Positions 11,990-24,239 of a stretch of 64,000 nucleotides of DNA are shown here, piece by piece (the first letter of the stretch is position 1; each line of letters opens with the position of its first letter). This DNA comes from Bactrocera neohumeralis. Its lineage: Eukaryota > Arthropoda > Insecta > Diptera > Tephritidae. The notes beneath the pieces were generated by a model that saw nothing but the letters and a program-made list of their open reading frames with translations, searched no databases and was not told where the DNA came from. The position numbers and the translations under genes are program-made. The DNA lies in assembly GCF_024586455.1 (NCBI RefSeq), contig NC_065919.1, positions 15,107,517 through 15,171,516 of the forward strand. Direction: 5' to 3'.

Positions 11990-12620
11990 GGCGAAGCATG
12001 TAAATTTTCGCATTATCAAACGAAATGCTTCAATAAAAAATTTTGTTAAACTGGTCCATAATGGCCTTCAAAACTACTTCAAATTAAACTAGTTGAAATT
12101 GCACCAAAGTTATAACTAGTTTGAAAGTGAAGCATATAAAATTCCGTATTATCAAACGAAACGCTTCAATAAAAAACTTTGTTAAACTGGTCCATTATGC
12201 ACTTGACAACTGCTTCAAAATAAACTAGTTCAAATTGCACCAAACTTATAACTAGTTTGAAAATAGATACTTTGAGAAATACAATTTTCTCACAAATTTG
12301 AAACAATTCAATTTCAAACGAAATGCTTCAATAAAAAACTTTGTTAAACTGGTCCATTATGCACTTCACAACTGTTTCAAAATAAACTAGTTTAAATTGT
12401 ACCAAACCTATAACTAGTTTCAAAGTGGAGCATATAAAATTCCGTTATACATATCAAACGAAATGCTTCCGTAAAAGACCATCTTAAACTGGTCCATTAT
12501 GCACTTGACAACTGCTTCAAAATAAACTAGTTCAAATTGCACCAAAGTTATAACTAGTTTAAAAATAGTTACTTTGAAAAATACAATTTTCTCACACATT
12601 TTAAACACTTCAATTTCAAT
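11990..12620. repeat. Tandem repeat, four units of about 137-162 bp
   Basis: AAACTGGTCCAT occurs at 12047, 12184, 12346 and 12486. Each unit also holds CAAACGAAAYGCTTC, ACTGCTTCAAAATAAACTAG, TTGCACCAAA and TATAACTAGTTT. The longer third interval carries an insert, AATACAATTTTCTCACA, which also follows the fourth unit, so units of two lengths alternate. Confidence 0.85.
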
Positions 12621-13939
12621 AGATTATCTGCTACAGCAAATATTCAACAATATTTTAGTAGTAAATGGAAATTTTTTAATTAACTTTTCGCCTAACCCTT
12701 TTATAATAGCGCTAGAAGGGCTACTTAGAGTCCAAGTGCTAATGTCACGATCAATTATTGCCCGCTCGGAGCAAGTCCACAACAAAGCAGCGCATTTTTC
12801 GATTTCATTTCAAACAATGCTTTCATAATCAAGCTTGTAGATCGGTTTGATGGTCTATGTCTGTAAGTAAGCGGTAACTTTTTGTATGTATGTATGTACA
12901 ATGTATTTCACTATCGTTGAGCCAAAAGGGCGCGCTTATGCCCCAATCAAAGTCATGCTGTAGCTTATCTCGCCTTAAATGGGTTTACATGCCAGGGTCC
13001 AAGTGCTGATAAATGTAAATGCAGACATACAAATATATTATATAGTTATGCATACATATGTATGTATGTATATTTTTGAGGCATTCCTACAATAGTATAA
13101 CATTTTCATTCAACCGTTCAACGGAAAAATGCTGATTCGGCTTGTCTGTAAATACGAACACACACACATGAGTGTCTAATGTACGAGTATGTGTGTATGT
13201 GTATATGTATGTATGCAAGTATAGCTATCATTTGATTTGGTTTTTTTTCTTTCTACACGTGTTGACAATCATGTGCGACGGCCGAACAGTGAACAGCGAA
13301 GCATCGGCGTATTAAATTATTAAGGGAAACTTGATTAAGTTTGAGTGGCGTTTGGGAAATCACAAAAAATTTTGTAAATAAATAAACATAATTTAGTGCT
13401 GCATAATTTCACGTTCATAATATTGACTTACTCGCTTACGAAATTTGTGTGTAATGCGATAAGCGGAAAAAAAAAAAATTGTCTGTGTGTGTGTTTATGC
13501 GATGGAATGTAATGAAATCGTGTGAACTTTTGGCGGTTCGGCGGGCGCTGCTGCTCCTTTTTCTGGTGTGTGTGTGTGTGTGTTTGTTTGCCTGTTTGCG
13601 TTTGACATTGAATTCACATGCTGTGTGGAAGAGTTTTAAATATTTTCTTCTTCATATTTTTGTTATCTATGTTGCGTATTGTTTTAGTTACGGAGCGTAA
13701 AAATAGTCAAAATAAAGAATATGTGCTTTTTATGAATATGTTTATTTTTATTATAAATAGAAATATATTCAAAACATAAGCAGGAAAAATATTTGAAGAA
13801 ATTAAATGTGAATAATAAATGAAATTGATAAGAAATAAGTGGGCATTAGGCATTTGCTTGACTAAACGTGCTATTATGATTCAATATTAAATAAAAACCT
13901 TTTTGTACGAAAAATTTTGCTATATTTTTTAAGGTTTAA
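12621..13939. other. Non-coding stretch, no gene recognised
   Basis: Contains TATG microsatellites near 12885 and 13055 and a GT tract near 13565-13585. The short frames at 12574-12828 and 13479-13700 are low-complexity and unrecognised. Confidence 0.5.
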
Positions 13940-15060
13940 ATTTTTTGTAACCTTAAATTTAAATAAAAGTTAAGAAATTTGTTTGTAATGATTACAATTT
14001 GATATATATTTTTATTTTATTATTTAATGTTTTGTTATATTTTACTTTATTGATTTACTTATTATTAAATATTTTTATATTTTTTATATTTTTATTTAAA
14101 TTTTTTTTTATTTAATTTTTTCTTATTATATTTTATTTGCTTATTATGTTATTACTTTTATGAAAAAAATGTTTTTTTCTATACTTTTTTTAACTACAAA
14201 TTTTTATGTTTTAATATTTTTTTACATTTTTTTAAATATTTTTTTAGTGATTTTTTATATTTTATATATAGTTTTTATTTTCTTTTTGTTATTAGTATTC
14301 TTTTTTTAACATTTTTAACATATTATTAACATTCTATAACATTTTTTTAGCCTTAAATTTAATTAAAAATAATAATAAGCATTTTGTTTGTTTTTTAGAA
14401 TTTAATACATATTTTTATTTTAATATTCAATTTTCTTTTGTTATATTTTAATTTATTGTGTTTACTTATTTTTAATTTTTACTTTTTATATTTTTCTTAT
14501 ATTTATCTTGATTTTTTATAATTTTTTATTTGTTTATTATTTCTTATTCATTTTATTTATTTTTGGTTTTAATTTTACTTATTTTATTTATACTAATTTT
14601 ATATTTTTTTAATTTAATTTTTTTTTATTTTATTTATACATTTACTGTTTCTGCCATTTAAAAAATACTAAAAAGTAATAATTTTAGATTTTTTTGCAAT
14701 AATCACAACTTTGCTTTTTTATTTTTTTATTACTTAATTTTGTTTTATTATATTTTAATTAATTATATTTAATATTACTTTTTATTTATTTTCTTTTTAA
14801 ATTTTTCTAGTTTTTTTTTTAGTTTATTAATATTTTTTATATTTTTATTCAATTTAAAATATTTTCTATTTTTATTTTATTTATTATTTTGTATTTGTTT
14901 TTATTTTTTAGTTGTTTTTTTATTATTTTTTTAATATGTTTATTTGTTTATTATATATTTATACAATATATGTATGTTTTTTATTGTTTTTTAATTATAT
15001 TTTTATTTCTTATTTTTCTATATTTTTTAATTTAATTTTATTTTAGTGTGTAGTGCTGTT
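13940..15060. repeat. T/A-rich degenerate repeat block
   Basis: About 1.1 kb of T-rich DNA. Phrases recur about 400 bp apart, for example CCTTAAATTTAAATAAAA near 13950 and CCTTAAATTTAATTAAAA near 14350, each followed by TTTGTTTG and then TTTTTATTTTA. This suggests an old, decayed tandem duplication. Nothing coding is seen. Confidence 0.6.
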
Positions 15061-15690
15061 GTCTCCAAAAATTTTTTTCAAACACTTGATTTTAGCGATC
15101 AAGGAAAATATTTATTATAAATATAAAGTTGAAATAATAAAAAAAAAATTTAAGTAAAAATATAATTTTCAACACTACTAACGCTAAAACGCATACAAAG
15201 CAAAGTTAGCACATTAGCGCCCACTAATTCCATAGGTCAGTTCATTTTAGCGAAGTTCAACTGTACAAAAATATTAAAATTGCTGTCATTTATAGCAAGA
15301 TACAGCTATGTAGCCGTACAATTAGATTTAATAACAACAAGAAAAGAAAGCAAGGTGAAAAAATAAATTGCCGTTATTCAAAGTTAAAAATATTTAATTT
15401 TAATAACAATAAATTTGCCGCAATGTGTTGACATTTGTGCGCAAACAAGCAGAAAAATAGCAAAAATAAGCGGATGACAATGCCAACAGCAATGAAAGGC
15501 ATTTTTATTAATAAAATTTGAAATTGCCACAGAGCAAAGTGCCGCGGCAGGTTATTTAAAAACAGCACTTACATAAATAGACACACACACACACACAAAT
15601 GCACGCAATGCGAACACTAAAAGAAATAAGACGACGAAAGTACACATAACGATTCATAAATTAAGCAACAACAAAAAAGTATATTTAACT
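15061..15690. other. Non-coding stretch, no gene recognised
   Basis: Ordinary AT-rich sequence. The 64-codon frame at 15374-15568 (-) has no recognisable features. A CA tract lies at 15582-15597. Confidence 0.5.
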
Positions 15691-16300
15691 AAAATTTTTT
15701 TTTTTTTTATTTTAAACATAATTTTTTTATATTATATAATTTTTTTTATTTTAAAAAAATTTTTAATTACTTTTATTTTTTTGAATTTTTAAAAAATTTT
15801 TTAATTACTTTTATTTTTTTTAATTCTTAAAAAAAATTTTAATTACTTTTATTTTTTTTTTATTTTTTTTTTCTTTAATTTTTAAATTTTTTTAGTTTTT
15901 AAATTTAATAATTTTTTTTTTAATCTTTTTGACTGAAAAAAAGTTTTTTTTTGTAAATTTTTGAAACATAACTTTTTATATTTTATTTTTTTTTTTAAAT
16001 TTTGTTTTTATTATTTTTAAATTTTTTTATTTTTATTTATTTTTAAATTTTTTTTTTATTTATTTTTTAATTTTTTTATCTTTAATTTTTAATTTTTTTT
16101 TTTTAACTTTTTAATTTTTATTTTTTGTGGTATTTTTGTAATTTTTTAGGAATTGTGTTTTTTTTTATTTATGTTGCTATTAGTCTTTTGTTTTTAACAT
16201 TTGTTTTTTTATTTTTTTTTTCTCTTTTTTTTATATTTTTTTTTTTCTTTTTTTATTATTTTTTTTCTCTTTTTTTATATTTTTCAAATTTTTTCTTGTA
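15691..16300. repeat. T-rich low-complexity block
   Basis: About 600 bp of T-rich sequence with ATTACTTTTATTTTTTT units repeated three times near 15760-15860 and long CTTTTTTT runs at 16200-16290. Apparent poly-Phe frames on + are by-products of composition. Confidence 0.85.
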
Positions 16301-17574
16301 TTTAGTTGCTCATAATGTGTGCATAATTTAGCTATTTTTCTAAGCGCTTCAAAAACAAAACCACAATTAAACCACAAGCTAATGACAAAAATATGTACGT
16401 GGGTTGCTTTTTCTTTAAACTCAACAACTATAAAGCTACATGCGCACAAACATACACACATACAGACGTCGTTATTTTGTTTGTTCCATGAATTAGCGCT
16501 GGGCGCTTGAATGACCTCATTAACATAAATAAGAAAAAATAAAATAATTATTAACATATTCAAAAACCTACGTATGCGCGTGTGTGTGTATGTGCGTATT
16601 AAAAATAGTGTTTTACTAAGATATTAAAAATCAACAAAAACAAAAACAAAGCGGCAATCACATAAAAACACAAGAGCAAGTATCGAATGTACTGAAAAGG
16701 AGAGAGGAAAGCTTAAATTAAGTAGCACACGCACACATGCACCTGTCGTTTATTGTTTTCTGTGCTTTGTGTGCAGGTGTATAATTTAATTAAAACACTT
16801 AAATTATTCCGTGTCTTTTTTAAAGTCTTCAAGTTGGTCCGTACTAAGCCATAATATTGAACAGCGACTAGTTGCCGAATAAATGCGGTAATAAACATAG
16901 ATATGCGTTGTACATATACATATGTATGTACATACACACACACCTCCATACATACATACATACATACATACATATGTGGATATGTACAAATATAGACAGC
17001 AGACAATTGGCCGTTGGCAACATTACTTGGCTGCCCATTCAGCAACCGGAGCTTGAGCGACAATATGACCGGCTTTAAGACGGTTGCGCTGCTCAAATTT
17101 GGCGTTCATTGACTTGTACGCTCGCTACACGCCGCTCAAAATTCTCTATTCTATTTATGCAAATATTCTAATATTCTAATCACATTGTGGTCATGAATTA
17201 ATGCAAAATTGTGTGGCAATAACGCTCGCTTTTGGTAGTGATGCTGAAGTGTGTACACAATTGTGTGAGTTGGTTAAAAAATATATGAAAATATTTAGAA
17301 TAAAAACAAATGGTGGGTTTCATGAGAACATAAAATTATTTAAAGAAATGTAATAATTCTTATTTAATAAAAAAAAATGTTTATTATGATAAACTCGACT
17401 AATCTTAAAATAGAAATTAAATAATATGTGGAAATATATATCAAAATTATATAAATTTAATACAAGTAATAAGTAAAATACCATTGAAACATTAAAATTA
17501 TATAAAATATTTTGAAAATTTATATAAATAATAAGTAAAATAAAATTTATTGAAACAAATAAAAACGTTTCCAT
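16301..17574. other. Non-coding stretch with CATA microsatellites
   Basis: Holds an interrupted CATA tract at 16945-16975. The frames at 16713-17096 on both strands are translations of this microsatellite and its flanks, not genes. Nothing else is recognised. Confidence 0.5.
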
Positions 17575-18640
17575 ACAAAAACTTGATTTTCAGCGCTCAG
17601 CTTGTATGACAGCTATACGCTATAGTGATCTGATCCGAAAATTTTGTTAGTAGGAATTACCGTTATTTTTTGATAATACTTCATACTAAATTTTGTGCAG
17701 ATATCTCGTCATCTAAAAAAGTTTTTCATACAAGGATTCGATTTTGATTAATAAGTTTGCATGGCAGCTATACGCTGCAGTGATCCGATCAGAAAAATTT
17801 GTTTGGAGATAGCACCGTTATTTTTGAAAAATACTTCATGGCAAATTTTGTGAAGATATCTCGTCACATAAAAAAATTTTTCATACATGGACTTGATTTT
17901 GAGCGTTCAGTTTGTATGGCAGCTATATGTTGCAGTGATCTGATCTGAGAAATTTGTTTAGAGATATTACCGCTATTTTTTGACAATACTTTGTGCTAAA
18001 TTTTGTGAAGATATCTTGTCATATAAAAAGTTCGCCATACAAGGACTTGATTTTGATAGATCAGTTTGTATGGCAGCTACACGCTACAGTGATCGGATCG
18101 AAAAAATTTATTTGGAGATATTACCGTTATTTTTTGACAATACTTTGTGCTAAATTTTGTGAAGATATCTTGTCATATAAACAAGTTTTCCATACATGAA
18201 CTTGATTTTGATCGTTCAGTTTGTATGGCAGCTATACGCTAGGGTCATCCGATCTGAAAAATTTGTTTGGGGATATTACCGTTATTTTTCGACAATAATT
18301 CGTGGCAAATTTCATGCAGATATCTCATCATATAAAAAAGTTTTCCATACAAGGATCCGATTTTGATTAATCCGTTTGCATGGCAGCTATATGTTATAGT
18401 GGTCCGATGTCGGCAATTCCGCTAAATTGATATTTTCTTGAGAAGAATAGCACGTATGCAAAACTGCAGTTCGATATCTTAAAAATTAAGGTACTAATTC
18501 GCATATATACAGACCAGCGGATGGGGCTAAATCAGCTCAGTGCGTCACGTTGATTATTTATTTATAGATTTAATTAATTCTCCGGCGTTTCCTTCTTAGT
18601 GTTACAAATAATAATAGATACCCTATTATATTTTGTACTT
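17575..18640 (+). mobile_element. DINE/Helentron-like element with six tandem monomers
   Basis: The family phrase GTATGGCAGCTATACGCTA or a variant occurs near 17606, 17760, 17916, 18069, 18225 and 18379, so monomers are 153-156 bp. After the last monomer comes the unique tail: CTAATTCGCATATATACAGA, then AAATCAGCTCAGTGCGTCAC, GTTGATTATTTAT and a decayed CCTTCTTAGTGTTACAAAT near 18590. This matches the tail at 31905-32100 and the mirrored one at 1538-1700. The head appears truncated on the left. Confidence 0.7.
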
Positions 18641-19399
18641 ATGTATATGTATTTACATACATATATACATATATTTTAAAAAATATAAAAATAAAAATTT
18701 GCTCATTATCCAAATTTCGCCGGCAATAAAATTTATGAACTACATATTACACAAAATTATGCACACAAATAATTTTCAACACTTCATCAACACAAAGTAT
18801 TTGAACGATAAAAAATGCTAACTGCAAATAAATTATGCCATAAAAGCGCCATAAAAATGAATTGACAGTGTTATGGCATGCGAATAAAATAGAATTATAT
18901 ATGTACTTATATACATATATATTTTAAGCAAGCACACACTGTAAGTACTCCCACCTTACGGCAACTCGCTAAAAGTAATTATAATAAAATTTTATAACAA
19001 TAGCGTAAATATGTACACACACTCACACACACACATTAGAAGCGAGCGCGGAGTGCACGCTGTATACACTTGTCTTCACAAATATTTATCTTTACACACA
19101 CACACACAGCCACAAGCTAACATTTATAATTATTTGTTTTTAACTATCTGCTTATTTGCCCGTATTTATTTACATTTCTGCATGCGCTAATGTTTCGAAA
19201 TTCAAACAGATTCTAAACGCTGCGATAAAAACCACAAATTCGCTGAAATTTTCTGTTTAACTTGCGGCATATTTCTTCCACTTCATCTCGTCGTGACTTT
19301 TGTGGAGAAAGGCGGCGCGCTCGGCGAGATCATGGTGCATGTAGTGAGAGAAAAGGCCACAAATCGCAAATATTATTACATACAAGGACACACACACAT
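18641..19399. other. Non-coding stretch, no gene recognised
   Basis: AT-rich, with ACAC tracts near 19015-19035 and 19095-19110. The frame at 19262-19528 leads into the minisatellite and is not supported as a gene. Confidence 0.5.
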
Positions 19400-19429
19400 A
19401 CAGACAAGTGCGCTAACAAGCAGCAATTG

Positions 19430-19620
19430 CTTGACAGACGGGCAGACAGGCGAGTAAGGCAGTTGGACAGACGGGTGAGATGGCCAGACAGAGGAGTAAG
19501 ACGGGTGAGATGGCAGACAGTCGCGTGAGACAGCCAGACAGATGGGTAAGACGGTAGGCAGAACTGTGAGAGGGCAGACGGACGAGTGAGACAGACATCC
19601 AGCCAGCCAGCCAGCCAGCC
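19430..19620. repeat. About 21-bp GC-rich minisatellite
   Basis: Roughly eight degenerate units built from GACAGACGGGTGAGATGGC and AGACAGAGGAGTAAGACGG. Starts of the GTGAG/GTAAG element fall near 19449, 19472, 19493, 19503, 19524, 19543, 19565 and 19584. It ends in five CAGC units (CCAG phase). It is open in several frames on both strands because the period is near 21, a multiple of three. Confidence 0.85.
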
Positions 19621-20122
19621 AAATAAACAGGCAAACAAAGCACTTAACAACGTCTAAACAACCGCCAACACAGCCGCTCGCACACTAACGCGCTCGCTTG
19701 CCGGCGCGGCCGTGCTCTGATTTCCTTCAAATAGCCACCCAAATGCATGCAGTCCACATACACACACACACACACAACATGCATGCCAGGTATTAAGCGC
19801 GCCGGTATTTAGGAGCATGACTTTCATTTCAATTTCAAGTGCCTGCTTGACTCACTGCCTCAGTAACTGACTAACTGACTGGTTGGCCTGAGTGACGGCG
19901 TGATTGAAAGAGTGACTGACGTAGCAATTCGTACACATATCTTATATATACATACATATGCGTGTGTGTGTGTTGTAGGCGTTCGATATGCGCGCCATGC
20001 GCCGTTGAGTAAACATACGCACACACACACGCAAACAAACATTACTTACTATTCATTATTATAAATTTTCATTTAATTGCTTTTGACTGCTCCCCCCACC
20101 TAATGGCCACCCCACCCACCCT

Positions 20123-20153
<31 letters not shown>

Positions 20154-21390
20154 TAAAACATTGTTGCGCCTTTTCTTTTGCTCGCTGTGTTGACTTTGTT
20201 GCTGTTTGCCTTGCGCTTTATCACATATGTACATATGTATGTATGTATGTATGTAGTATATTGAATTGAATGACCTGCAGCCACAGCTTAATTCTACCGT
20301 CAATTATTTCGTCAATCGTCGGCATGATGAGAACGAACGCAACCATGTACGGCTCTCCACCGTTGGGGAGATTAAAAAGATTAATTTATTTCTATTTCTA
20401 GTATTCGTTGACTGTTTTTGTTGTGTTGTGCTTCTTTTGTTTACGCTTTTCGCCAAAGCCCAAGTGCTCATACATATTCACATATGCAAATATTCTGTAT
20501 GATTTCATGCCATGCACGTCTAATTAAGGTCATAAAATACGTAAATTCTTTATTTCGCTATATGAAAGTGCGCACACACACACACACACACACGTGAACA
20601 AATATACAAGCACAATTCCATTATATGCGAAACGAGTCATCGTGCACTTAACCTATATGCGCGTATATGTGATTGTATATTTAAGTGTTTCTATGTACAT
20701 ATGTATGTATGTATGTCTATACATATGCATAAATGTGTATGTGCGCCTCATGCCAAGCGTTCTGTGATAGGCTTTTGATATTGCTTACGCTTTGGCAGAC
20801 TTGTGCATTAACAAATTGTTGAAAATTATGGCGCCGCCCCGCTCCGCCAACCCACACTCACACACACACACACACACACTCACCTTTGCATTTACTTAAA
20901 CAAACAGCGTTTATGCTTTCATGTTTTGATTAAGCTTCTGTCGATTGCGATATCAATGAAAAGCGCTGCTGCTGCCGCCCCAACTCTGTTGCCAACGTCG
21001 CAAGCTGTTTGTATTGTTGTTGCGCCGTGAGCGATACGGCTAATCGGCGCTCATTGAATTTGTGAATAACAACTCTTTTGATGACTGCGCCGTGGGGCGT
21101 GTTTGCCAAAGTGCGGTTATTTGACTATTGTTTGTTTATAAGAATAACAAACATATGGATGAGAATTAAAACTGTTTAATCTGTCAATCTTGCAACAAAA
21201 ACATCGACACACTAAGTGGAAGTGGGAGGCAGTGTTGCTTACCCCAAGAAATAAGTACATTACAGTTGTAAAATAATGCTCGGAAATTGCATATTTCGCG
21301 CAAGCTTTTGGTGGTGAAACAGTTTGCTTTGATATTGAAGACCAAAATATCTACCAGAAACGCCCAAAAACCGTAAAATAAACAAAATTC
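19621..21390. other. Non-coding stretch with microsatellites, no gene recognised
   Basis: Contains CA tracts at about 19760, 20574-20593 and 20860-20880, a TA tract at 20137-20152 and TATG/GTAT tracts at 20230-20255. ACTCACCT at 20878 on + would read as a donor on -, but it sits inside a CA repeat and lacks an acceptor. The region 20940-21110 is less AT-rich but shows no exon. Confidence 0.5.
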
Positions 21391-21589
21391 GAACAACTAA
21401 ATATTATTTTTGTTTATTTATAAATATATTTTGTAGCCAATATGTGCGCACGAATTGGCATGAAAGCTTTAACTTCGATAAAGTAAAGCAGAAATCAGCA
21501 GCAATTGCCTCAAATAGACTTTCTTGACTAAGTAACGTGATCGTAACGCAATTAAAATTTAGATAGAAAACAGATACGGATTTCAGCTT

Positions 21590-22255
21590 CGACTGAGAAA
21601 ATGAAAGCGCTGGAAAAGCTTTTGGTCCATCTTGCAACGACGGTCAGAAATTTCTGTTAAATTCGAAAACGGATTTCAGCTACGACAAAGGCATTAAAAA
21701 CAAAAGCTCTAAATAAAAATTTCCGTTAAATTCGGAAACAAAGCGGATTTTCAGCTTCAACTGAAATAAAAAAACGAAAGCTCTGGAAAAGCTTTTTGAT
21801 CCATGTTGCAACGACGGTTAGAAATTTCTGATTCGAAAACTGATTTCAGGCATTAAGGCATTAAAAACAAAAGCTGAAAATAAAAACTTCTGTTAATTCG
21901 GAAACGTATACGGATTTCAGCCTCGACTGAAATAAAAAAAAGCTCGGGAATAGCTTTTGGACCATGTTGCAACGACGCTTAGAAATTTGTGGTAAATTCG
22001 AAAACGAATTTCAGCTTCGACTAAGGCATCAAAAACAAAAGCTCTGTAAAAGCTTTGTAAAAGCTCTTGGTGCAAGATGCAATTATAAAAAATTCAAATG
22101 TATCGTACGAAACTAAAATGATTTTAAAAGAGATTGGCACACAAAGCTCTCTAAAAGCTTTGTAAAAGCTCTTGGTGCACGTTGCAATTATGGGAAATTT
22201 AAATATATTGGAAAATATTAAAATGATTTTAAAAGAGTTTGGCAAGATAGTGGTA
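21590..22255. repeat. Tandem repeat with AGCTTTTGGTCCAT units
   Basis: Related units begin near 21610, 21781, 21945, 22045 and 22147. The first three hold GAAAAGCTTTTGGTCCAT-like text, TTGCAACGACGGT, AGAAATTTCTG and CGGATTTCAGC, with periods of about 171 and 163 bp. The last two are a shorter derivative with AAAGCTCTTGGTGCA, about 102 bp apart. No intact frame runs through it. Confidence 0.8.
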
Positions 22256-22379
22256 ATAATTGTGCCTGCAAGTAAAATATTAACTATCGCATTTCAAATA
22301 TCAAGATCAAAAATATTTATGTATTTACAGTTAGCACTGCGATAAAAATGACGAAAAGTAAATAAGAAAGTTCTTTATT

Positions 22380-22725
22380 CTTTCAAATTAATTTTACCAT
22401 CTTCGATAAAATGAACTTTCGCAAAGCTTTTTCCAGTTATCAAAACAGTCAGATTATTTATATCTCGTCTTTTATCTACTCAATCGTGTCAAAACATTTT
22501 CTTTTTAATTTTACTACATATCCAAAAGTCGCAGAGAGCCAAATCAGGTGAATACGTTAGTTGCGGAATAATATGAGTCGAGTTTTTGGCAAAAGAGGCA
22601 CAAAGAACCAATGCAGCGTGACCCTCTGTATTATACCGATGAAGGCACATGAAAAGTTTGGTACACAAACCATCCAAATGATATGCTGGCACTATCAGTG
22701 ATGTCTCGTAATTATCAATCAATGA
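22380..22725 (-). pseudogene. Mariner-family transposase remnant (C-terminal part)
   Basis: A 77-codon minus-strand frame (22489-22722) ends in the mariner signature STHIIPQLTYSPDLALCDFW, the block that holds the third catalytic Asp of the DD34D transposases. It is preceded by a degraded version of the second-Asp region (EGHAALVLCASFAKN, where the family has a DNAPSH-type motif), so the second Asp is lost. The sequence runs on to KIKKKMF and then stops. The N-terminal DNA-binding part and the first Asp region are absent. It abuts a LINE fragment at about 22735. It differs in sequence from the two mariner copies at 54.6 and 60.3 kb, so it is a separate lineage. Confidence 0.75.
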
Positions 22726-22747
22726 TTATCAAGCACCGGATCTTTGA

Positions 22748-23345
22748 TTTTTGGACGTGATCCTCGTCGGTAGCGATTGTGGCGCGGTTCGTCCTTAGCC
22801 GAGTTTAAAACAACGCGCCAGTAGTTCTAGCTTTTCGCTGTCTAGCGGCAATTGAAGGATCCAAGTGTAGCCAGGTCCTTCTCCACCCGGTTTTCCTCTT
22901 CCTCTCATTCCAACGGATTCGGACGTGGAGCTGTTTCTTTTCCTGATTCATCTCAACGTCGTCGTATATCTCGTACAGCATCGTTCCATCGAATGCGATA
23001 TCGTTCCAATCGCAAAGGACCATAAATCTTCCGCAGAACCTTCCTCTCGAAAACTCGTAACGCTGACTCACCAGATGTTGGCGCTCTTATAGAAGATTGA
23101 GTGACCTTTGTTCGTTTTTATTATGCCTCTTGCAGCTCGACATTGTTATTTTCTGGTTCCAAAATTGACGAAGCTATTCATGACTTCGAAGTATTCACTG
23201 TCAACGGTGAATTGGGAGCGAAGTCGCGAAAGAAATTACACTAAAGAGAGTCTCCTTGTCTGCAGCCTCGCTTGGTATCGCACAGCTCGGAGAGGTTCTT
23301 TCCGATGCTGACGGAGCTTTTGGTGTTGCTCAAAGTCAGCTTACA
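22748..23345 (-). pseudogene. Non-LTR retrotransposon reverse transcriptase remnant
   Basis: Reading from 23345 leftwards on -, the text SNTKSSVSIGKNLSELCDTK then RGCRQGDSL is the reverse-transcriptase segment just before the catalytic YADD box. A stop and CNFF follow, and then the sequence jumps to a piece related to TVDSYNFEVV-type text, which normally lies well after YADD. The catalytic box is therefore deleted. The end (22805-23071) carries the family C-terminus with MLYEIYDDVEMNQ and RWNERKRKTG. Stops and frameshifts break it throughout. It is the same family as the remnants at 48.6, 56.7 and 62.9 kb. Confidence 0.75.
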
Positions 23346-24239
23346 GCTAATTATCATAATTTAATAATAATATTTAATTACTCCGTTATGTGCTTTAAGC
23401 ATTGTTTATATGGTGGCCTCATAATTTATGACCCATATTAATTCTGTGAGACCTTAAGACTGACATATACAACCGAATACGCTGCCACCCAGCTTGCAAC
23501 TGTTATTTATATTACACACATAAATTATGTGGTGTCCACATTATAGGTAGGTATATACCTAACTTAGCCAATAAGTCCAGTAAATGCCAATTGATCACTC
23601 CGCTTTGCAAACTTTATTTGCCTACAAAGTTTTAATTTCCTTCACTTCATAAATTCAAATCAAAATTTCAATTTATTAACTCCGCATAACACTCGCTTTG
23701 CATCGTGATCACTCAATTACATACACACATATGCATATACACAACGCGACACCCTATACAGACAGACATATGTATGTACAAACGTATTTTATGGAGCACA
23801 AACAAGGCTTAAGCCCCGCGTTATCAGCTTGTTATTTGATTAGTTTTTATTATCTACCATTTATTTATTTATAAACTCAAGCGCCGATAAGATAGAGCTG
23901 ATAGTGAGTGACAAGTAAAAATGTATGTAAATAAAAGCAGCAGAAAAAATATTCCAACATTTTGACGAGTTAATGCTCACTTGTCACCGCATACTGATCA
24001 ATTAGGGAACAGCCTTAGCCGGCTGACTGACTGTCAAGCTGCTCAGCGGCGATCTGGTTGTGTGTTGTTATCGCAGCTTTGTCAATATTGTTTTCCTCTG
24101 AAAATGTGTCGCTGGCTCCGGTGTGTTTGGCACGTATTAAAACGTCAACATGGCATGGGAGCTAGGGAGAAGGGAAGAGAGCGCGGTGGTCACATTGGTG
24201 TGAAGTTAGTTACACATTTCCTGCTGACAAACGTGAACC
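23346..24239. other. Non-coding stretch, no gene recognised
   Basis: AT-rich with a few CATATG motifs. The 112-codon frame at 23981-24319 (+) has no recognisable domain. Confidence 0.5.

Noticed and set aside
20870..20890. GTGAGTGTG donor-like site on -
   Set aside because: Lies inside a CA microsatellite, where such matches arise by chance.
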